A stretch of DNA of 5,434 nt from an uncultured Bacteroidales bacterium (GTDB taxonomy: Bacteria; Bacteroidota; Bacteroidia; Bacteroidales; UBA932), in the NCBI GenBank assembly GCA_905235775.1, contig CAJOMY010000125.1, positions 1 through 5,434 on the forward strand. The letters are read 5' to 3'. The notes beneath the pieces are model-generated. The model was not told the DNA's origin, ran no database searches, and saw only the letters and a program-made list of their open reading frames with translations. Positions 1 to 5,434 of this stretch are shown here, in pieces. Numbering within the stretch: position 1 is the first letter of the stretch; every line of letters starts with the position of its first letter. A program made the translations under genes and the position numbers.

Positions 1-326
1 ACGATGTAGCGACGAAACCAGCCGGGCGTCACGGCCACGACGTTGTGCCCGGTGCGGCCGCCGGCGGGGAAGGACTGCACGGTGGTACGGAGCCCCGCGT
101 CGCGCAGCTGGCGCAGCAGGTAGAGCGTGGCGGCCTGCGCCCCGGCGGTGCCGAAAGCCCGGCCGGCGCAGAACGGATCGCAGAGATACTCCACCTCGGC
201 GCGCAGCTCTGCCGTCCGGTCCGCGCGCTGTACGTCCTCCGGTTCGAACCGCTGGGCGGCGAGCCGGCCGGGCAGCGCCAGAAGGGCGGCCGGCAGGAAG
301 ATGAACAGAAAAATGCGGAGACGCAT
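1..326 (-). CDS. Secreted M28-family (Zn) peptidase, N-terminal part, cut by window edge
   Basis: Translating the minus strand from the ATG at 326-324 gives 108 full codons with no stop, and the frame is still open at base 1. Residues 1-24 are a signal peptide: basic MRLR, a hydrophobic core, then LAA before Q25, so the product is exported to the periplasm or beyond. The mature N-terminus fits M28 aminopeptidase-like proteins. Residues 45-75 (VEYLCDPFCAGRAFGTAGAQ and following) match the usual 'L.S..C.GR..GT.G...A..Y....' block. Residues 93-108 (TGHNVVAVTPG, then RYI) match the 'G.NVV.V.PG......YIV' block that precedes the first metal-binding histidine. The zinc ligands would lie beyond the left edge, so activity cannot be judged. 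The family hydrolyses N-terminal amino acids or dipeptides using two zinc ions. It is transcribed divergently from the TPR gene, from a box only 33 bases upstream. The family call rests on motif memory of the N-terminal segment alone. Confidence 0.8.
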   Translation of the reverse strand, partial: MRLRIFLFIFLPAALLALPGRLAAQRFEPEDVQRADRTAELRAEVEYLCDPFCAGRAFGTAGAQAATLYLLRQLRDAGLRTTVQSFPAGGRTGHNVVAVTPGWFRRYI

Positions 327-350
327 CAACTCGGGTCCGATAATTGTTTA

Positions 351-358
351 TATCTTTG
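351..358 (+). promoter_or_regulatory. Bacteroidota -7 promoter box for the TPR-hydrolase operon
   Basis: The plus strand reads TATCTTTG, a full match to TAnnTTTG, and abuts the opposing minus-strand box with no base between. It ends only 8 bases before the ATG at 367, so the transcript would be leaderless or nearly so. No clear -33 TTG is visible about 20 bases upstream, where the DNA codes for the peptidase start. Confidence 0.5.
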
Positions 359-366
359 CAAAGGTA
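359..366 (-). promoter_or_regulatory. Bacteroidota -7 promoter box for the M28 peptidase gene
   Basis: The minus strand reads TACCTTTG, a full match to the Bacteroidota sigma-factor -7 consensus TAnnTTTG. Transcription would start a few bases downstream, leaving a leader of roughly 25-30 bases before the ATG at 326. No convincing TTG-type -33 element lies at the usual spacing. The same 8-mer is upstream of pgi. Confidence 0.6.
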
Positions 367-2349
367 ATGAAAAAGTTTCTCCTGACCATAGCGATTCTGC
401 TCTGCACAGCGACTTTTGCGTCCGCCCAGTACGACAAGGATGTCTTCATGTGGCGGGGACGCCAGGCGCTCGCCGACGGCCGCTATGCCCTGGCCATTGA
501 GAACTTCAATGTCCTGACGCGCCTGGACACGACCGACTACTGGAGTTTCTTCTTCCGCGGCATCGCGAAATACAACCTCGGTGACCTGCGCGGTGCACAG
601 AACGACTTCAACGCCTCCGTGCGCCTCAACCCCGTGTTTACCAACGGATTCCACTACCGTGCCATCACCGAGAGCCGCTTCGGCGACTACGAAGCCGCCT
701 TCCGGGACTTCGACCGTGCGCTGGAGTTGCGCCCCGGGCAGATCGGCGTCTATTTCTCGCGCGGTGTGGCGAATTTCCTCGCACAGAAGTTCGAGGATGC
801 CGTCGCGGATTTCGACTTATATATCAAAAAGGAGCCGCGCGACCCGTCCGCTTTTCTGAACCGCGGCGCCTGCTACCTCTTCCTTGCGGACACGACACGC
901 GCGCTCGAGGATTACAACCGCGCCATCCGGCTGGACCGTACCGAGCCCGAGGGTTTCGTGCGGCGTGCCCGGGTCTATGCGGCACAGGGCCGCTACGACG
1001 AGGCGGTCTCCGACCTGGACCAGGCCATTTCGCTGGACAAGGGGAACACCTTCGCCTACTTCAACCGGGCGCTGATCTATTATGAGCAGCGGCGCTACAA
1101 CGAGGCGGTCGCCGACCTGGACACGGTGCTCGAACACGAACCCGGCAATGCCCTCACGCTCTACAACCGCAGCCTCATCTACGCCCAGGTGGGTGCCTTC
1201 GAGCAGGCCCTCGGAGACATGGACCGGGTGATCAACATCAATCCGGACAACGTCCTCGCGCACTACAACCGCGCAGCCATCTTCGTGGAGATGGGACGCT
1301 GGCAGGACGCCCTGGAGGACTACAACAAGGCCATCGATCTCTATCCCGATTTCGCGAAGGCGTATATGAACCGCTCGTATGTGGAGAACATGCTCGGCCG
1401 CACGCGCGAGTCGAAAGCGGACTACCAGACCGCCCAGCAGAAGGTGCGCGATTATCAGGCGCGCAGCGGGGAGGCTTCGTTCGCCGACACCACGCGCCGC
1501 TACAATGCGCTCCTCGCGCTGGACGCGGATTTCGCCAGGAAGGACTTCGACAACGAACTCCTGCAGCATCGCGACATCGACATCCGGCTGCGGCCGCTCT
1601 ACCGCTTCCGTCTCGCCCGCGAACGGGAAAACCGCAGCGTGGCCCTCTCGCGCCAGTATGAGAACGTGCTGATCGACCGCTTCATCGAAGCGGCTCCGAC
1701 GCCCATCACCCTGGGCAACACGGAGAGTACCGGAACGGACGAGTACCTGTTCACGACCAATGCCGAAGAATACTTCGTCAAAGGCCTTCAGGAGCTGCAG
1801 CGCAAGCAGTTCAACTCGGCGCTCAGCTGGTTCGACCGGGCGGTGGGCGCCGCGGAGGACGACGTCTCCCGCGATCGCTACGCCCGCTACTACAAGGCCT
1901 TCTACCTGATGAACCGCGGTGTGCTGAAGGCGGAAATGATCGACTTCATCGCCTCGCTGGAAGGCAGCGTGCAGACGCTGTCGATGGACACGGAGGGGTC
2001 CACGCGGGCCCGCGTGAGCGACCGCGTGGCGCGCACCTATGATTATTCGGATGCCATCGCCGACATCCGGGAGGCCCTGTCCATCCTGCCGGACATCCCC
2101 TACCTGTATTTCAACCTCGGCAACCTGGAGTGCCTGTCGTCCCGTTTCGTGGAGGCGCTGGAGAACTACGACATGGCCATCAAGCTGTACCCCAACATGG
2201 GCGACGCCTACTACAACCGCGGCCTCGTGCTTATCTACTTGAAAGACAACGAGAAAGGCTGCATCGACCTGTCGCGCGCAGGCGAGCTCGGCGTGGCCGA
2301 CTCGTACAGCGTCATCGCGAAATACTGCACGGAGGATGAAATCAATTAA
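367..2349 (+). CDS. Exported tetratricopeptide repeat (TPR) protein
   Basis: This is a 660-residue protein. The frame stays open upstream to 127, but the ATG at 367 is chosen because it opens a clean signal peptide (MKKFLLTIAILL, then ATFASA before Q21) and lies outside the divergent peptidase gene. About ten TPRs of 34 residues run from about 24 to 357, with typical patterns such as 'A..NR...Y...G.Y.EA..D...AI.L.P'. A non-TPR stretch of about 105 residues (360-465) follows. More TPR-like helices occur at 466-495 and about 555-643, ending in a cysteine-containing C-terminus (GCIDLSRAGELGVADSY, then AKYC). TPR superhelices bind other proteins. Export suggests a periplasmic or envelope scaffold, but no partner can be named. 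It heads a two-gene unit whose second start codon lies within its last 14 bases. Exact repeat boundaries are approximate; the TPR call itself is secure. Confidence 0.93.
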   Translation: MKKFLLTIAILLCTATFASAQYDKDVFMWRGRQALADGRYALAIENFNVLTRLDTTDYWSFFFRGIAKYNLGDLRGAQNDFNASVRLNPVFTNGFHYRAITESRFGDYEAAFRDFDRALELRPGQIGVYFSRGVANFLAQKFEDAVADFDLYIKKEPRDPSAFLNRGACYLFLADTTRALEDYNRAIRLDRTEPEGFVRRARVYAAQGRYDEAVSDLDQAISLDKGNTFAYFNRALIYYEQRRYNEAVADLDTVLEHEPGNALTLYNRSLIYAQVGAFEQALGDMDRVININPDNVLAHYNRAAIFVEMGRWQDALEDYNKAIDLYPDFAKAYMNRSYVENMLGRTRESKADYQTAQQKVRDYQARSGEASFADTTRRYNALLALDADFARKDFDNELLQHRDIDIRLRPLYRFRLARERENRSVALSRQYENVLIDRFIEAAPTPITLGNTESTGTDEYLFTTNAEEYFVKGLQELQRKQFNSALSWFDRAVGAAEDDVSRDRYARYYKAFYLMNRGVLKAEMIDFIASLEGSVQTLSMDTEGSTRARVSDRVARTYDYSDAIADIREALSILPDIPYLYFNLGNLECLSSRFVEALENYDMAIKLYPNMGDAYYNRGLVLIYLKDNEKGCIDLSRAGELGVADSYSVIAKYCTEDEIN

Positions 2350-3163
2350 GTTCAAGTCCTTCACCTCCGGCAGCTGCGGCAATTGCTACTTCCTCGGCAT
2401 TTTCAACGAAATGGACGCCTGCGAGGCGGGCGTGCTGATCGACGCCGGCTTCAGCCCGCGCCGTCTCAAGAAGGAACTCGCCCGCGATGGACTGACCTTC
2501 GACGACTTCGCCGGGCTGCTGGTCACCCACGACCACAACGACCACATCCGTTCGCTGGGTTCCTACTGCAAGCACCTGCGCAAGCCGGTATGGACGCCGC
2601 CGGAGCTCGCCGGGGCGCTCTCGCGCCATTTCATTACCGGTGAGTTCTACGGCCTCTGCCGCGCCCCGCTCGCAGCTGGCTGGAACGAGATCGTCCCCGG
2701 GCGCATCCGGGCCCAGTATTTCGCCGTGCCGCACGACGCATCGTTCACCTATGGCTACGCGCTGATGCTGGATGACTACAAATTCGTGATCATGACCGAC
2801 ATCGGCCGCATGGTGCCCCGGGCGCTTGCCTTTGCGAAGCAGGCCGACACGGTGGTCATCGAATCCAACTACGATCTGGAGATGCTGCGCCACGGCCCCT
2901 ACCCCAAGGCCCTGCAGGACCGCATCTGCGGTGGCAACGGACACCTCTCCAACGCCGAGTGCGCCGAGGCGCTGCGCGACTTCGTGCACCCCGGCCTGCG
3001 CAATGTCTTCCTCTGCCACCTGAGCGAGCACAACAACACGCCCGAACTTGCCTTTCAGACCAGCTCCACCATCCTGCAGGCCTGCTACGCTGACAGTACC
3101 GGGCGTATCCCGCGCCTCTGCCCCCTGCCCCGGATGACGCCTTCGCCGATGTTCACGCTATAG
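2336..3163 (+). CDS. YycJ/WalJ-like metallo-beta-lactamase-fold hydrolase (putative nuclease)
   Basis: This 275-residue cytoplasmic protein has no signal peptide. It opens with the strand and turn typical of this group (SFTSGSCGNCYFLG, residues 8-21). The metal-binding motif THDHNDH gives H65, H67, D69 and H70. Later ligand candidates are H133 (VPHDA), D155 (MTDIGR) and H228 (CHLSEHNNTPELA). The family blocks ESNYD...ML..GPYP (176-190) and GHLSN (202-206) are present, and the C-terminus PLPRMTPSPMFTL fits the usual ending. All expected ligands are intact and the length is close to family norm. YycJ/WalJ proteins are predicted nucleases; in Firmicutes, loss of yycJ has been linked to a mutator phenotype, so a DNA-repair role is possible but unproven here. 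The ATG overlaps the TPR gene by 14 bases. GGAGG directly abuts the ATG, too close to act as a normal ribosome site, so translational coupling is likely. Tandem stops TAG TAA end the gene. Confidence 0.9.
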   Translation: MKSIKFKSFTSGSCGNCYFLGIFNEMDACEAGVLIDAGFSPRRLKKELARDGLTFDDFAGLLVTHDHNDHIRSLGSYCKHLRKPVWTPPELAGALSRHFITGEFYGLCRAPLAAGWNEIVPGRIRAQYFAVPHDASFTYGYALMLDDYKFVIMTDIGRMVPRALAFAKQADTVVIESNYDLEMLRHGPYPKALQDRICGGNGHLSNAECAEALRDFVHPGLRNVFLCHLSEHNNTPELAFQTSSTILQACYADSTGRIPRLCPLPRMTPSPMFTL

Positions 3164-3257
3164 TAAGAAATCACAATTTTTTTCGTTAAAAATACGAATC
3201 TTACAGGGGCGTATCGTCTTTTTTCGCATCTTGGCGGCGAAACGGAAAACAAACGCC
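3164..3257 (+). promoter_or_regulatory. AT-rich intergenic gap, probable lipoprotein promoter region
   Basis: The first half (about 3165-3200) is strikingly AT-rich against its surroundings, with a T-run at 3177-3183 and ATTTTT/AAAAAT complementary blocks. It lacks a GC-rich hairpin, so it is not a convincing intrinsic terminator. No exact TAnnTTTG box was found; CATCTTGG (3227-3234) is only a partial match. The change in composition suggests a promoter for the lipoprotein gene, but the exact site cannot be placed. Confidence 0.3.
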
Positions 3258-3713
3258 ATGAAAAACACACTTCGATTCCTGGCGGCGCTCGCCGCCTCGC
3301 TTGTCCTCCTCGCCTCCTGCGAGGACCTCTTCCAACCGGGCAAACCCGCCGGCCCGCCCGAGAGCGCCTACGACGTGACCGGGGCGCGCGAACACGCCGG
3401 GGAAAAAGACATCTGGGTGCGGGGCTATATCGTGGGCGTGGCCACGGGCAGCAAGAATATCGTCCTCGGCGGCCCTTACACCCGGAACACGAACCTCATC
3501 CTGGGCCAGAGCGACACGACCACGGTCCGGGAGTGCTGCCTTGCAGTCCAGTTGCCTGCCGGAGCGATCCGCGATGCGCTCAACCTGCAGGACCACCCCG
3601 ACCTGACGGGGCGGGAAGTATACATCAAAGGAGACCTGGTGGACGCGTATTTCGGGTTACGCGGACTCAAGTCTCCTTCGGATTATTGGATGGATTCCGG
3701 ATCGACGGATTAG
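3258..3713 (+). CDS. Small lipoprotein with a DUF6359-like domain
   Basis: This is a 151-residue protein. Although the frame extends upstream to an ATG at 3231, the ATG at 3258 is preferred because it starts a standard lipoprotein signal (MKNTLRFLAALAASLVLLAS) ending in the lipobox LASC, with C21 as the lipidated residue. The two acidic residues just after the cysteine (E22, D23) recall the acidic export signals of Bacteroidota surface lipoproteins, so surface exposure is possible. Residues 38-147 look like DUF6359: WVRGYIVG (53-60), NLILGQSDTT (79-88), then CLAVQLPAGAIRDALNL, VYIKGDLVDAYFG and GLKSPSDYW. The pattern of short strands and 'V.G.L..YFG..GLK' suggests a small OB-like beta-barrel, which is inference. 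No enzymatic residues are evident and the function is unknown. The gene converges on pgi with overlapping stop codons. The lipoprotein call is strong; the domain name is from memory of the family pattern. Confidence 0.85.
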   Translation: MKNTLRFLAALAASLVLLASCEDLFQPGKPAGPPESAYDVTGAREHAGEKDIWVRGYIVGVATGSKNIVLGGPYTRNTNLILGQSDTTTVRECCLAVQLPAGAIRDALNLQDHPDLTGREVYIKGDLVDAYFGLRGLKSPSDYWMDSGSTD

Positions 3714-5047
3714 ATGCGCTTGAGGATTTCTTCGGTCTGGGCTTCATAGCCAGGCTTGCGGAGCAGCGCGAACATGTTCTTCTTGTAGGCCTCCACGCCC
3801 GGCTGGTTGAACGGGTTGATGCCCAGGGTGTAGGCGCTGACTCCGCAGGCGAACTCGAAGAAATAGAACAGTGCGCCGAGGCTCTCCTCGTTGAGGCGCT
3901 CCACGCTCACCTCCATCTGCGGCACGCCGCCGTCGATGTGGGCGAGCTGGGTGCCCAGCTGCGCCATCTTGTTGCAGTGCTCGACGTGCTGGCCGGAAAG
4001 GAAGTTCAGCTGGTCGAGGTTCTGGGCGTCGAAGCCGATGACCATCTCGCGGGAGGCGTTCTTCACCGTCACGGTGGTCTCGAACATCACGCGGTCGCCC
4101 TCCTGGATGAACTGGCCCATCGAGTGGAGATCGGTGGTGCACACCACGGAAGCGGGGAAGATACCTTTGCCATCCTTGCCCTCGGACTCGCCGTAGAGCT
4201 GCTTCCACCACTCGCCCAGGTACTGGAGCTTGGGGTTGAAGGTGACGAGGATCTCGACCTTCTTGCCGAGCTCGCTGTAGAGCAGGTTGCGCATCGCGGC
4301 ATACTGGACGGCCGGGTTGTCGGCGGACTTCTTCAGCAGGGCTTCGCGCTCGGCGGCGGCGCCGCGCAGCATCGCGCGCATGTCGAAGCCGGCCAGGACG
4401 ATCGGCAGGATGCCCACCGGGGTCAGGACGCTGTAACGGCCGCCTACGTCGTCGGGCACGACAAAGGTCTTGTAGCCTTCCTGGGTGGCGAGCGTCTTGA
4501 GGGCGCCCTTCCTGGCGTCGGTGATGGCGACGATGCGCCCGGCGGCTTCGGCCTTGCCGTAGGTCTTCTCAATGTATTCCTTGAAGATGCGGAAGGCGAC
4601 GGCAGGCTCCGTGGTGGTGCCGGATTTGGAGATCACCACGCAGGCGGTGTTGCGGGTGCGGGCGAGATCCATGAGTTCGGCGAGGTAATCCTCGGAGAGG
4701 TTGTTGCCGGCGAAGACAATCTGCGGCACGCCGGCCTTGCGCACGAAGCCGTGCGAGAGGGCCTCGATGGCGCAGCGGGCGCCAAGGTAGCTGCCGCCGA
4801 TGCCGATCACGACCACCAGGTCCACACCCTTGGCGGCCCAGGCGTCGCGAATCGCTTCGCAGTCGGCGACCAGGGACTCGGGCGTATCGACCGGGAGTGT
4901 CTTCCAACCGAGGAAATCGTTGCCCGCGCCGTTCCCGGCTTCGAGTATGTCGAAGGCCGCCAGGGCCTTCTCGACATACTTCTGACAGGCTTCTTGCTTG
5001 ACAAAGGAGTCGCATCCTCCTACATTGACTTTAACCATATTGCTCAT
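3710..5047 (-). CDS. pgi: Glucose-6-phosphate isomerase
   Basis: Cytoplasmic glycolytic and gluconeogenic enzyme interconverting glucose 6-phosphate and fructose 6-phosphate. It has 445 residues, the usual length of the short bacterial form. Both family signatures are present: DDVGGRYSVLTPVG (199-212) and NPFNQPGVEAYK (411-422). Likely catalytic residues, by alignment to the human enzyme, are R204, E287 in GESEGK, H308 in TDLHSMGQ and K422. The sugar-phosphate site is seen as IGIGGSYLG (81-89) and ISKSGTTTEP (139-148). The start ATG at 5047 gives MSNMVKVNV; the second methionine at 5038 is a possible alternative. The leader is A/T-rich with no Shine-Dalgarno sequence, and a TACCTTTG box lies 20 bases upstream. 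The gene stands alone on its strand. Its TAA stop overlaps the TAG of the convergent lipoprotein gene by 4 bases. No key residue is missing. Confidence 0.98.
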   Translation of the reverse strand: MSNMVKVNVGGCDSFVKQEACQKYVEKALAAFDILEAGNGAGNDFLGWKTLPVDTPESLVADCEAIRDAWAAKGVDLVVVIGIGGSYLGARCAIEALSHGFVRKAGVPQIVFAGNNLSEDYLAELMDLARTRNTACVVISKSGTTTEPAVAFRIFKEYIEKTYGKAEAAGRIVAITDARKGALKTLATQEGYKTFVVPDDVGGRYSVLTPVGILPIVLAGFDMRAMLRGAAAEREALLKKSADNPAVQYAAMRNLLYSELGKKVEILVTFNPKLQYLGEWWKQLYGESEGKDGKGIFPASVVCTTDLHSMGQFIQEGDRVMFETTVTVKNASREMVIGFDAQNLDQLNFLSGQHVEHCNKMAQLGTQLAHIDGGVPQMEVSVERLNEESLGALFYFFEFACGVSAYTLGINPFNQPGVEAYKKNMFALLRKPGYEAQTEEILKRI

Positions 5048-5066
5048 AGATTTGTATTGAAATGCA

Positions 5067-5074
5067 CAAAGGTA
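5067..5074 (-). promoter_or_regulatory. Bacteroidota -7 promoter box for pgi
   Basis: The minus strand reads TACCTTTG, a full match to TAnnTTTG and identical to the box before the M28 peptidase gene. With the start codon at 5047 it would give a leader of about 15 bases. The nearest upstream TTG (5091-5089) is about 14 bases away, closer than the usual -33 spacing, so the -33 element is unclear. Confidence 0.6.
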
Positions 5075-5155
5075 GCAATAATCTTCGACAATCGGGACGG
5101 GCTTTACAAACGCGAAAACAATTTGGAAACCGTGTTCAGAACTGGACGACTCTCT

Positions 5156-5263
5156 CTGTTTTGTGTAAATGATTGTTTTTCAATAAGTTGCCAAAGTAAC
5201 CGGGGCAAAAAGTACCCGGTTACTTTGGCAACTATCTCAGTACCAGAGAGTTCCGTAAAACAG
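5156..5263. repeat. Extended imperfect palindrome around the 19-bp hairpin
   Basis: CTGTTTT (5156-5162) pairs with AAAACAG (5257-5263), and both share the exact centre of the inner repeat (between 5209 and 5210). Continuing inward, 5163-5168 can pair with 5251-5256 through two G-U pairs, one G-C, one mismatch and two A-U pairs. The outer helix is thus about 13 positions with one mismatch. The stretch between outer and inner helices (5169-5185 and 5234-5250) pairs poorly. The shared register suggests a single structure of about 108 bases rather than a chance hairpin. Confidence 0.5.
5186..5233. repeat. 19-bp perfect inverted repeat with 10-base loop
   Basis: The left arm AGTTGCCAAAGTAACCGGG (5186-5204) is exactly repeated in reverse complement at 5215-5233, around the loop GCAAAAAGTA. 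As RNA or single-stranded DNA this is a very stable hairpin. There is no T-run after it on either strand (ATCTCAG on plus; TATTGAAAAACA on minus), so it is not a classic intrinsic terminator. It lies about 110 bases upstream of the pgi promoter box. Possible roles are a dispersed repetitive palindrome, a remnant of a mobile element, a regulator-binding site or a processed hairpin; the sequence alone does not decide. Confidence 0.9.
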
Positions 5264-5388
5264 TAACTTGGACGCCCGGGACGACTGCTCCTCCCGGCGG
5301 CAAGCGGCAGGCTTCGGAACCGGAATTGTCAATTATTGTAATATGCAATATGCTCGTCCCTGTTTTTTCGCAAAGTTGATTCCCTGGT
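5264..5388. other. Intergenic sequence with no supported gene
   Basis: Together with the palindrome and the pgi leader, this completes about 340 bases without a gene. It starts GC-rich (5271-5325) and becomes AT-rich (5326-5355), with a tandem 7-mer AATATGC AATATGC at 5340-5353. Only very short frames are present, such as an 18-codon plus-strand frame from 5343, with no supporting start signals. No tRNA fold or terminator was recognised. Confidence 0.5.
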
Positions 5389-5434
5389 TTATTCGTTGAC
5401 GGGATTCTTCCTCGGTCGTCCTTTTTTAGTTTCT
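5389..5434 (-). CDS. Possible 3' end of a minus-strand gene with a basic C-terminus (uncertain)
   Basis: Reading the minus strand from the right edge, one frame gives ETKKGRPRKNPVNE followed by TAA (5391-5389). The KKGRPRKNP segment resembles AT-hook-like or basic tails found in DNA- or RNA-binding proteins. Only 14 codons are visible, so the frame could be open by chance. If real, this gene would lie upstream of pgi on the same strand, with the long palindrome between them. The product is unknown. Confidence 0.2.
   Translation of the reverse strand, partial: ETKKGRPRKNPVNE

Noticed and set aside
127..366. Upstream extension of the TPR reading frame
   Set aside because: It runs antisense to the M28 peptidase start and would bury the signal peptide 80 residues inside the protein.
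817..2382. 521-codon minus-strand open frame antisense to the TPR gene
   Set aside because: Val/Ala/Arg-rich shadow of the TPR gene; the sense frame has clear repeats and a signal peptide.
5186..5233. Hairpin as an integron attC site or classic intrinsic terminator
   Set aside because: The arms lack the GTTRRRY/RYYYAAC core pattern of attC, and no T-run follows the stem on either strand.
3533..5266. 577-codon plus-strand open frame antisense to pgi
   Set aside because: Low-complexity translation with no recognisable domain or signal; it mirrors the GC-rich codon pattern of pgi, whose motifs are complete on the other strand.
5144..5286. Direct repeat GGACGACT (5144-5151 and 5279-5286) as a target-site duplication around the palindrome
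   Set aside because: It sits 4 bases from one side and 15 from the other side of the palindrome; an 8-mer repeat at uneven distance is weak evidence for insertion.
5340..5353. Tandem AATATGC AATATGC
   Set aside because: Only two copies of a 7-mer in an AT-rich stretch; likely chance.
5340..5434. Minus-strand frame (RQRINQGINFAKKQGR) resembling part of a serine recombinase
   Set aside because: The frame has no start, is closed by stops on both sides within about 30 codons, and lacks the catalytic region; similarity is too short to support a mobile-element call.

Overview
The window is GC-rich coding DNA from a Bacteroidota bacterium, most likely one of the Bacteroidales with high GC (for example an Alistipes-like or other Rikenellaceae-type genome; the genus is inferred, not shown). 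Four things support this. TAnnTTTG-type -7 promoter boxes lie upstream of the genes. Leaders are A-rich and lack Shine-Dalgarno sequences. There is a short lipoprotein with a DUF6359-like domain. The phosphoglucose isomerase is the short, roughly 445-residue type.

Layout. Positions 1-326 (minus strand) hold the N-terminal part of a secreted M28-family peptidase that runs off the left edge. Positions 327-366 are a very short divergent promoter region. In it, a plus-strand box TATCTTTG (351-358) and a minus-strand box TACCTTTG (359-366) sit back to back and form a 16-bp near-perfect palindrome. Positions 367-2349 (plus) encode a 660-residue exported protein made mostly of tetratricopeptide repeats. 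Its last 14 bases overlap the start of a YycJ/WalJ-like metallo-beta-lactamase-fold hydrolase (2336-3163, plus), so the two probably form a translationally coupled operon. An AT-rich gap (3164-3257) precedes a small lipoprotein (3258-3713, plus). That gene converges with pgi (3710-5047, minus), and the two stop codons overlap by 4 bases, leaving no room for a terminator between them.

The right end (5048-5434) holds no complete gene. It contains the pgi promoter box (5067-5074), then a 19-bp perfect inverted repeat with a 10-base loop (5186-5233). Further pairing arms outside it share exactly the same centre, giving a potential hairpin of about 108 bases (5156-5263). The last 46 bases may be the tail of another minus-strand gene ending in a basic KKGRPRKNP segment, but this is weak.

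How the genes relate: the peptidase, the TPR protein and the lipoprotein are all predicted to leave the cytoplasm. The WalJ-like hydrolase and Pgi are cytoplasmic housekeeping enzymes. No defence system, CRISPR array, rRNA or tRNA, or intact mobile element was found. The least explained element is the long palindrome upstream of pgi.
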